Below are positions 8,615-17,701 of a stretch of DNA of 40,076 nucleotides, piece by piece. The notes beneath the pieces are model-generated. The model saw nothing but the letters and a program-made list of their open reading frames with translations. It did not search any database and was not told where the DNA came from. The DNA is from Bacteroidales bacterium (lineage in GTDB: Bacteria; Bacteroidota; Bacteroidia; Bacteroidales; UBA932): NCBI GenBank assembly GCA_015060255.1, contig SUYV01000019.1, positions 1 through 40,076 of the forward strand, given 5' to 3'. Made by a program: the position numbers and the translations under genes. How positions within the stretch are numbered: position 1 is the stretch's first letter; each line of letters opens with the position of its first letter.

Positions 8615-8631
8615 TATTTGATTCATAAAGC

Positions 8632-8665
8632 AAAACCGCTCGCAATGAAAGTTGCGGGCGGTTTT
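8632..8665. terminator. Hairpin terminator after the LOG-family gene
   Basis: Bases 8632-8645 pair with 8652-8665 with one imperfect position. The stem is flanked by an A-run on the left and a T-run on the right, so it can act on either strand. It sits 39 nt downstream of the LOG-family stop, and only 6 nt (18 nt for the shorter form) before the small peptide start. Confidence 0.7.
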
Positions 8666-8703
8666 TATTTGTCATAGCAAGATGGTCGGTCATAGACGAA
8701 GAA

Positions 8704-9819
8704 TCAATATCTGAATTCCTCGATGATGTTCACGATTTCATCGACCGAGTCGGTGATCGAGAGAAGCAGGTTGTTGTAGCGCCCCTTTTCAATGAGATGC
8801 TGCATCAGCCTGTATACAGGCATCTCTTCTGTCCAGAACTTCTTGTCGAGGAAGACCATCGGACTGGCATATCCGAAGCTCAGATAGTGGTTCTGGACGG
8901 CATCTTGGAAGATCTCCTGCATAGTGCCGGCGCTGCCCGGCGAATATATCACACCGCCTTTGGCAATTGTCAGGATTGTGTCCTCACGGGTGCTGTTGTC
9001 AAAGTATTTCGCAATATGCGTCGCGAAAGGAGTTGCAGGCTCATGACCATAAAGCCATGTCGGAACGCCAAGGCTGACATATGATGAGGCAGGGAAGCGC
9101 TCCATCACTTTGAATGCGGTGTCAAGCCATTCTCTGTCCTTATAAGACGGTGCGACAGAAAGCATCTGCAGAGCTTCTTCAACCTCTTCGTCGGTCCTTC
9201 CGGCCATCCAGGCACCAAGATGCGTCGCTTCCATGGCTCCCGGACCGCCACCGCTCACCATCAGACTGCCGCCTTCTGTGAGTTTCTTGCTCAGCAGCAC
9301 TACTTTACGATAGCTTTCGTCGCAGCGGGAAAGCCCATGACCTCCCATCACTCCGACTACGCTTTTCTCTTCAAATGATTCGAGGAAATCGTCTATTCCG
9401 TCATTGATCGAATGGTCATGCAGGATGCGTACGAGGGTTTCCTTGATGTCTCCGGTCTGCTTTCCAGCTTCAAGATAATGTTCGTATACCTTGCTGTCAT
9501 AGCATTCCTTATAGGACTCAGGATCGCCTGTCCGGTATCCTTCGTATAGAGTAGCGGCATTATAAAGTCCGCTTCTGAATACTCTGAAAGGGAGATCATT
9601 GAAGCGTGGTATGATCATACAGGTCTCATCAATGCATTCCTGCATGTCGTCAACACCGAATCCTCCCAGAAAAATGCAGTCAGAATAATGGCATCTGAGA
9701 GCTTCCTCCATTACGGGGCGGAAATCAATTGCCTGAAATGCGTAATGTCTCAGTGTACCACCTGCCTCTATCGCAGTCTTCAACGTATCGATATTCTCAA
9801 TCTCTTTGTATCTGTTCAT
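8704..9819 (-). CDS. LOG-family nucleotide-binding protein (large type)
   Basis: The start at 9819 (MNRYKEIENID) gives a 371-aa protein; ten further in-frame codons upstream seem to belong to the leader. The C-terminal two thirds hold a Rossmann-like LOG domain: VVGVMGGHGLSR, then SGGGPGAMEATHLGAW, then YSPGSAGTMQEIF, which corresponds to the family signature PGGxGTxxE. LOG proteins hydrolyse nucleotide 5'-monophosphates or cytokinin ribotides (for example PpnN, LOG). The long N-terminal region (about 130 residues) is also a feature of larger bacterial members such as PpnN, but I cannot assign its substrate. Older databases call the fold lysine decarboxylase, which is misleading. Confidence 0.85.
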   Translation of the reverse strand: MNRYKEIENIDTLKTAIEAGGTLRHYAFQAIDFRPVMEEALRCHYSDCIFLGGFGVDDMQECIDETCMIIPRFNDLPFRVFRSGLYNAATLYEGYRTGDPESYKECYDSKVYEHYLEAGKQTGDIKETLVRILHDHSINDGIDDFLESFEEKSVVGVMGGHGLSRCDESYRKVVLLSKKLTEGGSLMVSGGGPGAMEATHLGAWMAGRTDEEVEEALQMLSVAPSYKDREWLDTAFKVMERFPASSYVSLGVPTWLYGHEPATPFATHIAKYFDNSTREDTILTIAKGGVIYSPGSAGTMQEIFQDAVQNHYLSFGYASPMVFLDKKFWTEEMPVYRLMQHLIEKGRYNNLLLSITDSVDEIVNIIEEFRY

Positions 9820-9918
9820 ATTATGATCTTTATTCTGCAAAAATAACAAATAATATTTTCAAAGGCACAGAAATTGACTTGGGTGTCTGTAAATTTGATT
9901 AATTAAAAATTGTGTGTT

Positions 9919-10452
9919 ATGAGAAAATTAATGTTAGCAGTGTCTGTTGCCGCCGGATTGGCTGCAATGACAGGTTGTAATAATTCAGGTATGAAGGACG
10001 TCAGAGAGGCGATGAATGAACCGATGAGACAGGAAAGGGAGTTTATGGATCAGGCGATCCGCCATCGCAGTCCGGATGTCCAGAGAGTGGATCTTATCGG
10101 CAATACCGTTGTTTACACGCACATTTTCGATGGAATTATCGACGTGAAGACTTATACCTATGACGGAGATGTGTGCGTGGAAGCAGAAAGAGTCTATACT
10201 TTTCCGACTCAGATGCGTGCCCTCCGCCATTACAGGAATGCGATAGAGAAGGCTGAACTTTATGACAATATCCAACTCTTCAACAATGAGGTCAAATATG
10301 ATCTCAAGGATGCACAGTACAAGCTTGAGACAAAAGGCTTGACCAAGGAACAGCTTAAGGAAAAGTTTGACCATCAGATCAGCAAGGCCAAGGCTGAAGA
10401 GGAATCATGCAAGGATTGCGTCAAGAAAGAAATGAAGCATCACAAGAAATAA
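9919..10452 (+). CDS. Small outer-membrane-type lipoprotein, unknown function
   Basis: It starts MRKLMLAVSVAAGLAAMTGC, a signal peptide with lipobox AMTGC, so the mature lipoprotein begins at Cys20. The mature part has about 158 residues, is highly charged, and is predicted mainly helical in its second half (TKEQLKEKFDHQISKAKAEEE). It ends in a basic KKEMKHHKK tail with a CKDC pair. The family is not recognised. A TAAATTTG box at 9890-9897 could be the -7 element of its promoter; the -33 box is unclear. It is monocistronic and converges on rho. Confidence 0.75.
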   Translation: MRKLMLAVSVAAGLAAMTGCNNSGMKDVREAMNEPMRQEREFMDQAIRHRSPDVQRVDLIGNTVVYTHIFDGIIDVKTYTYDGDVCVEAERVYTFPTQMRALRHYRNAIEKAELYDNIQLFNNEVKYDLKDAQYKLETKGLTKEQLKEKFDHQISKAKAEEESCKDCVKKEMKHHKK

Positions 10453-10471
10453 GATCCTGGCTCGTGAATTA

Positions 10472-10503
10472 AAAAAAGCGACTGCATCAGCAGCCGCTTT
10501 TTT
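10472..10503. terminator. Shared terminator between the lipoprotein gene and rho
   Basis: A stem of 10472-10485 with 10490-10503 and one mismatch, loop ATCA, with A-run and T-run flanks. It ends 1 nt before the rho stop codon (10505-10507), so it can serve both convergent genes. Confidence 0.8.
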
Positions 10504-10504
10504 G

Positions 10505-12286
10505 TTAGATATCGTCTTCCTGCAGGAACTGCAGAAGTTCTTCATTTGTCTTCCATTTGTTCATTCTGGTCTGCAGGAGTTCCATCGCTTCGATGCATGT
10601 CATGTCAGCAAGGAACTTGCGCATTACCCAGATGCGGTTTGCAACCGCAGGGGAGTAAAGGAGGTCGTCACGACGGGTACTTGAAAGTGTGACGTCAACT
10701 GCAGGGAAGATTCGCTTGTTCGAAAGTCTTCTGTCAAGCTGAAGCTCCATGTTACCTGTTCCCTTGAATTCCTCGAAGATCACCTCGTCCATTTTTGAAC
10801 CGGTCTCTGTGAGCGCTGTCGCAAGAATGGTGAGTGAACCTCCGTTCTCGATGTTACGTGCAGCTCCGAAGAATCTCTTTGGCTTGTGGAGAGCATTAGC
10901 GTCGACTCCACCGGAAAGGACCTTTCCTGATGCAGGCTGAACGGTGTTGTATGCTCGTGCAAGGCGTGTGATCGAGTCAAGGAGGATGACTACGTCGTGT
11001 CCGCACTCTACCATTCTCTTGGCCTTTTCGAGTACCATGTTGGCAACCTTCACATGTCTTTCTGCCGGCTCATCGAATGTCGAAGCGACAACTTCCGCCT
11101 TTACGCTGCGGGCCATGTCTGTAACCTCCTCAGGACGCTCGTCGATCAGAAGCACAATCATGTATACTTCAGGATGGTTGTCTGCGATTGCGTTTGCGAT
11201 TGACTTAAGGAGCATAGTCTTACCGGTCTTCGGCTGTGCCACGATAAGTCCGCGCTGTCCCTTTCCTATAGGAGTGAACATGTCTACGATTCTGCACGAC
11301 ATGTCGTTGTGTCCGTTGCCAAGAAGGTTGAACTTCTCGTCAGGGAAGAGAGGAGTGAGGAAATCGAACGGAATCCTGTCCCTGATGAACTCCGGAGTGC
11401 GTCCGTTGATGTATTTGATCCTTACGAGAGGGAAGTATTTGTCTCCAGCCTTTGGCGGCTTGATCTCTCCTGTAACAGTGTCACCGGTCTTGAGAGCATG
11501 CTGCTTGATCTGATACTGTGATACGTAGATATCATCCGGAGAGTTCAGATAATTATAGTCCGATGATCTGAGGAAGCCGTATCCGTCAGGCATGATTTCG
11601 AGAACGCCTGTAGCTTCAACTACGCCTTCAAATTCTATTTGAGGCTGCTTCTGCTGCTGGTTCTGTTGCTGGTTCTGTGGCTTCTGCTGAGGAGCAGACG
11701 GCTCTGTCTCTTTTACCTGACGCTCATCATTCTTTGTCTCAGGCTGAACAGGCTCTGCAACAGGTTTTGCCGACTCCGGCTGTGGCTGAGCACCGCCTTT
11801 CTGTATTCTGGCACGCTTCTGTCTTGGCTGCTTCTGCTGTGGTGCAGGCTCTTCCTTGACTTCTGTCTTATTCTCTACCTTCGGATCTTTTGCAACAGCA
11901 GATTCGACCACTGCTTCCTTGACTTCAGGAGCAGGTTCTGCAACTGGTGCAGGCTGCTGCTTCTTCGGCTTTCTGCCACGTTTCGCCTTCTGTGGCTGCT
12001 CGGTCTTTTCTACCTGTTCGTTTTCAGGCTTGACCTCCGTTGTCTCTGGCTTTGCTTCAGTAACCTCCGGCTTTGGTTCCGGTGCTTCTGACTTCTTTGG
12101 ACGGCCTCTTTTCTTCTTTTCCGGCTTTTCCGGTGCGTTCTTGGCATTCTGCTTTGCCGCCTCATCGATAATGGCATAGACCAGATCGTCTTTCTCCATC
12201 TTCTTGAATCCTTTTACGTTCAATTCGGAAGCAAGCGCTCGGAGCTGGTCCTGATCCATTTCTTTCAGATCGAAAATGTTGTACAT
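10505..12286 (-). CDS. rho: Transcription termination factor Rho with long disordered insert
   Basis: A hexameric RNA-dependent ATPase that releases transcripts. At 593 aa it is about 170 longer than E. coli Rho. Order of parts: an N-terminal helical Rho_N/SAP-like segment ([19 protein letters not shown], about 1-50), a low-complexity region rich in K, P, E, Q (about 50-220) with RGRPKK and RGRKPKK AT-hook-like motifs and a run of Q, the cold-shock RNA-binding domain (about 222-300, GYGFLRS), and the ATPase core with AQPKTGKT and [14 protein letters not shown] disordered region at this place is known from Bacteroides thetaiotaomicron Rho, where it supports phase separation; function here is by analogy. 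A 100-nt leader precedes the start. Confidence 0.96.
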   Translation of the reverse strand: MYNIFDLKEMDQDQLRALASELNVKGFKKMEKDDLVYAIIDEAAKQNAKNAPEKPEKKKRGRPKKSEAPEPKPEVTEAKPETTEVKPENEQVEKTEQPQKAKRGRKPKKQQPAPVAEPAPEVKEAVVESAVAKDPKVENKTEVKEEPAPQQKQPRQKRARIQKGGAQPQPESAKPVAEPVQPETKNDERQVKETEPSAPQQKPQNQQQNQQQKQPQIEFEGVVEATGVLEIMPDGYGFLRSSDYNYLNSPDDIYVSQYQIKQHALKTGDTVTGEIKPPKAGDKYFPLVRIKYINGRTPEFIRDRIPFDFLTPLFPDEKFNLLGNGHNDMSCRIVDMFTPIGKGQRGLIVAQPKTGKTMLLKSIANAIADNHPEVYMIVLLIDERPEEVTDMARSVKAEVVASTFDEPAERHVKVANMVLEKAKRMVECGHDVVILLDSITRLARAYNTVQPASGKVLSGGVDANALHKPKRFFGAARNIENGGSLTILATALTETGSKMDEVIFEEFKGTGNMELQLDRRLSNKRIFPAVDVTLSSTRRDDLLYSPAVANRIWVMRKFLADMTCIEAMELLQTRMNKWKTNEELLQFLQEDDI

Positions 12287-12392
12287 AATTATTGATGATG
12301 ATTTTAATTCAAATGGAAAATTCCACCTTAATAAATACGGGGAAAGTCATTTTGTATGGAATGTGCATCTCCCCAAAGCAGACGGGGATATA

Positions 12393-12400
12393 CAAAGGTA
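12393..12400 (-). promoter_or_regulatory. Candidate -7 box of the rho promoter
   Basis: Read on the minus strand this is TACCTTTG, a match to TAnnTTTG. The -33 box is not clear. It implies a leader of about 100 nt before rho, which contains a small TCCCC/GGGGA hairpin (12371-12389). rho is autoregulated through its leader in E. coli, so this leader may matter. Confidence 0.4.
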
Positions 12401-12416
12401 ATTAAAAAATGCCAAT

Positions 12417-12430
12417 CTGCAATATTGCAG
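12417..12430. repeat. Perfect 14-bp palindrome downstream of lptD
   Basis: ctgcaatattgcag is fully self-complementary and lies 13 nt beyond the lptD stop. On the minus strand it is followed by a T-run (12400-12409 region), so it may be a weak terminator for lptD. Confidence 0.45.
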
Positions 12431-12442
12431 GACAATTTTTCA

Positions 12443-15208
12443 TTAGAAAGCGTTATCCCAGTAACTGCTGCTCTTCTTGAATCGCAAAAGGTCTGCCAAA
12501 GCTGCAGCATTTGCCTGAATTCTGAAGCTCCACGACTCCCACTGACCTGTAGGGACCCATGAAACGTTGATGTTGAAGCAGTGCAGGTCATATGTTGCGC
12601 TTATCTGGGTCGCACTCATCTTCAATGCCATGAGGTCGAAGTTGGTGGACATCTGCATAGACAGACGCGGTGTAAGCTTGATGTTTCCGCTTAGACCGAG
12701 GGTCTGGGTGAAGTTCTTCACCTTGGTCATCTGTTCGTTGGCATACTGGAATGTAGGCCTGTAACTGAACGAATAGTTGAAGTTTACCGACCAAGGGACG
12801 TTAGGATTCATGTAATACAAGTATCCTCCGGGTATATATTCTCCAGTGATCGGATGGTAGTATATGCGTGTGTAATGGTCGGCAGGATTGCCTCCAGCCT
12901 GCTTTGTTCCATCGTTTCCGTTTATCTTACCTTCGCCTGAAAGAGAGTAGGAGAGTGACACACTTGCCTGGTTGAGACGAAGAAGACCCTGTCCTTGAGT
13001 TATGGCGAACTTGTTCACTCTAACGACCCTCTTCTCCTGGACTTCCATTGCATATGGGTCGAAGTTGGCGTTGGCGCTGATGCCGAGCTTTCCGAAGATC
13101 GATGTGTTCATGGTCACGCCGACATTGCTCATCTTGAACTGCTCCGCCAGGAAGTTGTAACCGGTGGTGAAGTTCAGGTTGTCTATGAGCTTGATCTTCT
13201 TGGTTCCGGTTCCGGTCGTATCCTTGAGGTCACGTACCTTTGCCTCGAAGTTGTTTCCGAGGGAGAAGTTCAGGCTGGCGGTCTTTCCCTTTCCAGGGTA
13301 TGAACCGATGTTGCCGGCATAGATGTTATAATCCTGAGTCTTGGTCTGACCATTCTTGTCAATGTAGGTGAGTGTCCTCCATCCGTTGAAATATGTTCCC
13401 TTTTCCGGACTGAAAGATGCCGACAATGATGGTGTGACGACATGTCTGATTGCCTGCAGCTTACGATGTTTTCCGAAATTGAACATACCGTATAGTCGGG
13501 TACTCATGGAAATGCTTCCAGAGTAGTTGTGAGTTGCTCCGAAGGTTCCGAATGACTTTCCTTTTATGTCCTCCACCTTGCCCGTATCAGGATTGTATTC
13601 CTTTTCGGTCTTTCGGAAGAACCAGTTCATTCCATACGATACGCTAGGCGTGATGTTGATATATTTGAACAGTGTGAAGTTCGGCAGACCGATCTGGAAA
13701 TTATGTGACATTCCGTTCTGGAACTTGTCCCAGAAGCCAGGCTGATTGAATTCCTTCGCCTTGAATCCGATCTTGTTCTGGAATGAGGTGTTGTATCCTA
13801 GGGAGAATTTCTCATAGAACCTCTCCTTTCCGACTCTGTTCTTCCTCTTGAAAGGATAGAAACGGCTCACTGACAATGTGACGTTAGGCAGAGTGAATGA
13901 ATATGAACTGTCTCGTGAGTTCTGGCTGTGCAGGGCGTTCACGGACAGGTTCACCTTTCCGTTCCAGTTCTTCGAGTATGAAATAGAAGATGAAATCTGG
14001 TTCTGGAGAGCCTCGGTCACCGATGTTGAGTTGTATCGGTTGTTTGAAGGGCTTGAGAAGTTCACCGATGCAGAGAAGCTGGTTCCCGGACGTGCCTTTG
14101 CATCCTGTGAATGTGACCACCTTACACCGAAGTTCCTCATCTGCTGGAAATCCGAACTACCTTTCTCTCCGACCTGGTCGTTGGAGTAGGTGAGCGAGAA
14201 GTTACCGTTACATTTGTAGTTGACCTTGTAACGCGAGTTAAGGTCGATGGCCCATGATCCGAGTGTATATATGTCTCCTGTGAGCGCAATGTCGAAGTAG
14301 TCTCCGATGACGAAATAAAGACCTGCGTCACGGATATAGAATCCTCGTTTGGTTTCTTCACCGAAGGTAGGGAAGAGGATACCTGTAGCCCTGTCTGGTC
14401 TCTTTGGGATGAATCCGAATGGAAGACCGATAGGCAGAGGAACGTCTGCGATGACAGGATATGCAGGGCCGAATACGGTCTTCTGTGACGGCTTGGTCAT
14501 TACCTTTGCTGCAGTCAGATGCAGATAGTAGTGCGGCTCTTCACAGTCACAGACGGTGTATTTTCCGTTTGTGATATTGATTGAGTGGTCCGGCATCATC
14601 TTGATGTTCTTGCCATGAAGGATACCGTCCTGCTCCTGAGTGACCATGTTGGTGATCCTGGCCTTCTGAGTCTCGAAGTTATATCTGACCTCTTCCATCG
14701 TGTAGCTCTTTCCGCCCTGTTCCATGACCGGCTGGCCTGTTATGACACCTGTGGTGTCCTTGGTACCGCGGGCGTAGAGTGTAGAAGTCTTGAGGTCATA
14801 CTCCATATAGTCGGCCGTCAGTTTCATGTTACCATATGTGACGCTGACATCACCATAGTAATAGATCATCTGCTTGCCGTTGCTGAAATCCTCAATGATG
14901 GAGTCTTTGGCTGTAGTGAATGCAGGTGCCTCGAGCGAACTTTTATGGAGCATGTTGATAGAGTCGATTGCAGCAATCGAGTCGGCTCTGTGGATTGAGT
15001 CACGGACAGCACGTAGGGAGTCTGAAATGACAGGCATGTTTATCGAGTCCAGGGCGATTTCGCTTGCATTGCCTCTTCTGAAGAGGCGTCTTGAGCGTCT
15101 GTCGTCCTGTGAAGACAATGTGAAAGAACTGAGCACCAGCAGCATAAGAGCTACAAGTCCCCATTTCTCCAACCATGTCTTCAATATTCCTTTATTTATG
15201 ATGGACAT
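12443..15208 (-). CDS. lptD: LPS-assembly outer membrane protein LptD (OstA-like)
   Basis: LptD with LptE inserts lipopolysaccharide into the outer leaflet of the outer membrane. The ATG at 15208 gives 921 aa; the codon before it is TTG. A signal peptide (GLVALMLLVLSSFTLSSQ) is followed by an N-terminal LptA/OstA-like beta-jellyroll (about 115-230, with YYYGDVSVTYGNMKLTADYMEYD and ARGTKD) and a long C-terminal barrel with alternating aromatic/polar strands ending in DNAF. A CDCEEPHYYLH motif follows the jellyroll. The segment DVPLPIGLPFGFIP is typical of Bacteroidetes LptD. Its promoter is at 15267-15298, divergent from the amidase gene. Confidence 0.9.
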   Translation of the reverse strand: MSIINKGILKTWLEKWGLVALMLLVLSSFTLSSQDDRRSRRLFRRGNASEIALDSINMPVISDSLRAVRDSIHRADSIAAIDSINMLHKSSLEAPAFTTAKDSIIEDFSNGKQMIYYYGDVSVTYGNMKLTADYMEYDLKTSTLYARGTKDTTGVITGQPVMEQGGKSYTMEEVRYNFETQKARITNMVTQEQDGILHGKNIKMMPDHSINITNGKYTVCDCEEPHYYLHLTAAKVMTKPSQKTVFGPAYPVIADVPLPIGLPFGFIPKRPDRATGILFPTFGEETKRGFYIRDAGLYFVIGDYFDIALTGDIYTLGSWAIDLNSRYKVNYKCNGNFSLTYSNDQVGEKGSSDFQQMRNFGVRWSHSQDAKARPGTSFSASVNFSSPSNNRYNSTSVTEALQNQISSSISYSKNWNGKVNLSVNALHSQNSRDSSYSFTLPNVTLSVSRFYPFKRKNRVGKERFYEKFSLGYNTSFQNKIGFKAKEFNQPGFWDKFQNGMSHNFQIGLPNFTLFKYINITPSVSYGMNWFFRKTEKEYNPDTGKVEDIKGKSFGTFGATHNYSGSISMSTRLYGMFNFGKHRKLQAIRHVVTPSLSASFSPEKGTYFNGWRTLTYIDKNGQTKTQDYNIYAGNIGSYPGKGKTASLNFSLGNNFEAKVRDLKDTTGTGTKKIKLIDNLNFTTGYNFLAEQFKMSNVGVTMNTSIFGKLGISANANFDPYAMEVQEKRVVRVNKFAITQGQGLLRLNQASVSLSYSLSGEGKINGNDGTKQAGGNPADHYTRIYYHPITGEYIPGGYLYYMNPNVPWSVNFNYSFSYRPTFQYANEQMTKVKNFTQTLGLSGNIKLTPRLSMQMSTNFDLMALKMSATQISATYDLHCFNINVSWVPTGQWESWSFRIQANAAALADLLRFKKSSSYWDNAF

Positions 15209-15266
15209 CAATAATTAATCCTATCCTTTTCCTGTTTTCCTAAGTTTTTGCTATTTTTGCAAATCG

Positions 15267-15298
15267 CAAATTTAAAACTAATTTCAATTATTACCAAA
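15267..15298 (-). promoter_or_regulatory. Promoter of lptD
   Basis: Read on the minus strand: TTTG (15298-15295), 20 nt, TAAATTTG (15274-15267). This is a full match to the Bacteroidetes vegetative promoter, about 50-60 nt upstream of the lptD start. Confidence 0.75.
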
Positions 15299-15311
15299 TT
15301 GAGATAGACTT

Positions 15312-16508
15312 ATGAGTGTTAATTCGAAATATATATGCATCTGGTTTCTGGTTCTTTTATTCGCCTGCAACACTTATGCCTCAATGGCACAAAGCAAGGA
15401 TAAGGGATTGGGACTCAAGACTGTGGTGATAGATCCCGGCCATGGCGGAAAGGATCCCGGTGCACCAGGGCAGACTTCTGCCACGAGCGAGAAGCACATT
15501 GTGCTGGCCATTTCGAAGCTCTTCGGTGAAAAGATAAAGGAAGCGCATCCGGATGTAAATGTGATATATACCCGTAGCACAGACAAGTTCCTCGGGCTTC
15601 ATGACAGAGCTATGGTGGCGAGAAAGAACGATGCGGATCTGTTCATATCAATCCATTGCAACAGCAGCACGAACAAATCTGCGTATGGCAGTTCGGTGCA
15701 TATTCTCGGACAGAGGTCGGACCGTAAGGGGAATACCACAGATTATTTCGAACGTAACATGTCTGTAGCCCAAAGGGAAAATGAGGTTATCGTGCTTGAG
15801 GAAGGATATGAAACCAAGTACACTCATTTCGACCCTGACGCTCCCGAGGCATATATAGGTTATATGCTTCAGTGGAAGGCACATTATGAAAGCAGTCTGC
15901 TCTTTGCGGCAGAAGTCGTGGACCATCTGATGGTCAAACCTTTGACAAAGCGTAAGGCAGTCATCGATCAGGATATTTTCCAGGTACTTGTGGAAGCTAA
16001 CATGCCGGCGGTCCTTCTGGAGCTGGCCTTTATAAGCAATAATACGGAATACAGGTATCTTGCATCTAAAGACGGTCAGGAGGAGATTGCCGAGCGTCTT
16101 CTGGCTGCTTTCACATCCTATAAGACGCAGTATGACAGTTCGTTTAACGTGAAGTCTGCTGAAAATGTCACCCCTGTGCCGGAGACGAAACCGGAACCTG
16201 AACCGGAACCTGCGCCTGTGCAGAAGGCTCCGGTTGCAGCCGGACAGCCGGAACCAGTAAAAGTTGAGCCTGCAAAGTACTATGGCATACAGATCATGAG
16301 TCTCGGAAGGCTCCTGCAGACAGATGATCCTGCCTTGAAGGGCCTTGAAGTCAGCGCTGTCAAGCCTGAGGGAGGCAAGCTGTATAAATATGTTGCCGGA
16401 AAATATTCATCCAAGAGTGAAGCCGTTTCCGCTCTGTCAAAAGTAAAAGCATTGTTCCCGGGTGCCTTCGTTGTAAAGGTGGAAGGCGATCTTGTGTTCA
16501 TACCTTAA
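15312..16508 (+). CDS. N-acetylmuramoyl-L-alanine amidase with C-terminal SPOR-like domain
   Basis: It cleaves the lactyl-amide bond between MurNAc and the stem peptide of peptidoglycan in the periplasm. A signal peptide (ICIWFLVLLFACNTYASMAQ) is followed by an Amidase_3 domain (about 35-265). The zinc ligands are visible as His44 (IDPGHGGKDPG), Glu60 and His115 (SIHCNSS); Glu237 in LLELAFISN is the catalytic acid. A P/E-rich linker (PEPEPEPAP) leads to a C-terminal SPOR-like domain (about 318-398), which would bind denuded glycan at the division septum. A TATTTTTG box at 15252-15259 may be its -7 element. The MCE gene follows after 11 nt, so the two are probably co-transcribed. Confidence 0.92.
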   Translation: MSVNSKYICIWFLVLLFACNTYASMAQSKDKGLGLKTVVIDPGHGGKDPGAPGQTSATSEKHIVLAISKLFGEKIKEAHPDVNVIYTRSTDKFLGLHDRAMVARKNDADLFISIHCNSSTNKSAYGSSVHILGQRSDRKGNTTDYFERNMSVAQRENEVIVLEEGYETKYTHFDPDAPEAYIGYMLQWKAHYESSLLFAAEVVDHLMVKPLTKRKAVIDQDIFQVLVEANMPAVLLELAFISNNTEYRYLASKDGQEEIAERLLAAFTSYKTQYDSSFNVKSAENVTPVPETKPEPEPEPAPVQKAPVAAGQPEPVKVEPAKYYGIQIMSLGRLLQTDDPALKGLEVSAVKPEGGKLYKYVAGKYSSKSEAVSALSKVKALFPGAFVVKVEGDLVFIP

Positions 16509-16519
16509 ATATAAGCAAT

Positions 16520-17431
16520 ATGAAATATTCAAAAGAACTTAAGATAGGTGTTTTTGTCGTTACCGTACTGGTGATGTCGTTTTTCGTTATCAATTATCTT
16601 CGCGGTGAGGATATTTTCAATAAGGAGATCGAACTTGTGTCTTCGTATGACAACGTGGAGGGACTCGTGGCTTCGGCTCCTGTATATATAAAAGGATATA
16701 AGGCTGGTAAAGTTAAAGAAGTGGCATATCAGCCTGAGTCTGATGACTTCAAGGTGATATGCTCGGTCTTGAAAGAGTTCAGGATACCTGAAGATTCAAG
16801 GATGACCATATATGCAGTCGATATCATGGGAGGAAAAGGTGTAAGACTGGATCTTGGTGAGTCGGAGAGTCTGGTGGCCGATGGAGCTTACCTTGCGCCC
16901 TCATATGAGGCAGGACTTCTTGATGGCATTGCAGCAGGAATCGGACCGCTTCTGGAGAAGGTAGGGAATACGCTTGACAGTCTCAGCGTCACCGTGTCAG
17001 GAATAAATTCAATGCTTGCTGATGCCAATGTGGCTTCTATTTCCAGGACACTGCGTCATCTCGAAAGGACAATGAACAATGTGGAGGCTGTTTCTGCTAC
17101 AGTTGGAGGCAAGTCTGATGAGTTGAATTCCTTCATTGACAATCTTGCCTCACTCACCGATAAGTTCGGTGGGATTGCTGACAAGGTGGATTCGACAATG
17201 ACTGACGTCACTTCGATTACGTCTGCCATCAGTGAGTCGGACATTCAGGGAGTCGTAGCTTCTTTCGGTTCGCTTCTTGAGAAAATTGATGATCCTGAAG
17301 GAACCGTCGGAAAACTTCTTGTTGACGGATCGCTGTATGATTCGCTTGATGAACTTTTGATCGATATAGATAGTCTTATCGAGAAAATTCAGGAAAATCC
17401 AAAGAAATATTTAAGAATTTCCGTGTTCTAA
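16520..17431 (+). CDS. MlaD/MCE-family lipid transport protein
   Basis: MCE proteins form hexameric rings in the periplasm that carry phospholipids between the membranes. One N-terminal transmembrane helix (about 9-26, IGVFVVTVLVMSFFVINYL) is followed by one MCE domain (about 38-115, with SYDNVEGLVASAPVYIKGYKAGKVKEV), then a long helical C-terminal part with coiled-coil character (to residue 303). The partner genes mlaE and mlaF are not in this window. Its place after the amidase and next to lptD fits an outer-membrane maintenance group. Confidence 0.88.
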   Translation: MKYSKELKIGVFVVTVLVMSFFVINYLRGEDIFNKEIELVSSYDNVEGLVASAPVYIKGYKAGKVKEVAYQPESDDFKVICSVLKEFRIPEDSRMTIYAVDIMGGKGVRLDLGESESLVADGAYLAPSYEAGLLDGIAAGIGPLLEKVGNTLDSLSVTVSGINSMLADANVASISRTLRHLERTMNNVEAVSATVGGKSDELNSFIDNLASLTDKFGGIADKVDSTMTDVTSITSAISESDIQGVVASFGSLLEKIDDPEGTVGKLLVDGSLYDSLDELLIDIDSLIEKIQENPKKYLRISVF

Positions 17432-17701
17432 AGCGCTCCAATGGAGAAAAATCGCAGTTTTGGTTATTTTGAACAATTCTAAACTCGTAAGTGTGTATAT
17501 CTGTGGCGTTTACAGGATTTTCGTATTTCTAAAATATTGATAATCAACAATATGAAGATTTAGTCAAATTGTAAAACCGAAAACGGCTCCTGTAAAATAA
17601 AATTAAAAAACAATAGAGATTTTTGTTTTTTATAACTTTTTTTTCCTCATCTTTGTATTCCCAATTCAAATGAGGGTCTAAAACTTGACTGAATCTTATT
17701 A
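17432..17701. other. AT-rich intergenic region before dnaA
   Basis: 270 bp with no plausible gene. It is AT-rich with A- and T-tracts (17590-17645) and carries the probable dnaA promoter. I found no cluster of the TTATCCACA-type DnaA box, so I do not call a replication origin here. Confidence 0.6.
17622..17655 (+). promoter_or_regulatory. Candidate dnaA promoter
   Basis: TTTG at 17622-17625, 22 nt of mostly T/A, then CATCTTTG at 17648-17655, one mismatch from TAnnTTTG. It lies about 47 nt before the dnaA start. Confidence 0.5.

Noticed and set aside
11639..12091. 150-codon leucine-rich plus-strand frame inside rho
   Set aside because: It is the complement of the Q/K/E-rich low-complexity region; the composition is a by-product of that bias.
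17432..17701. Replication origin next to dnaA
   Set aside because: The region is AT-rich, but I found no cluster of DnaA boxes, and dnaN, rpmH or other origin-linked genes are not adjacent. A GC-skew calculation on the whole chromosome would decide.
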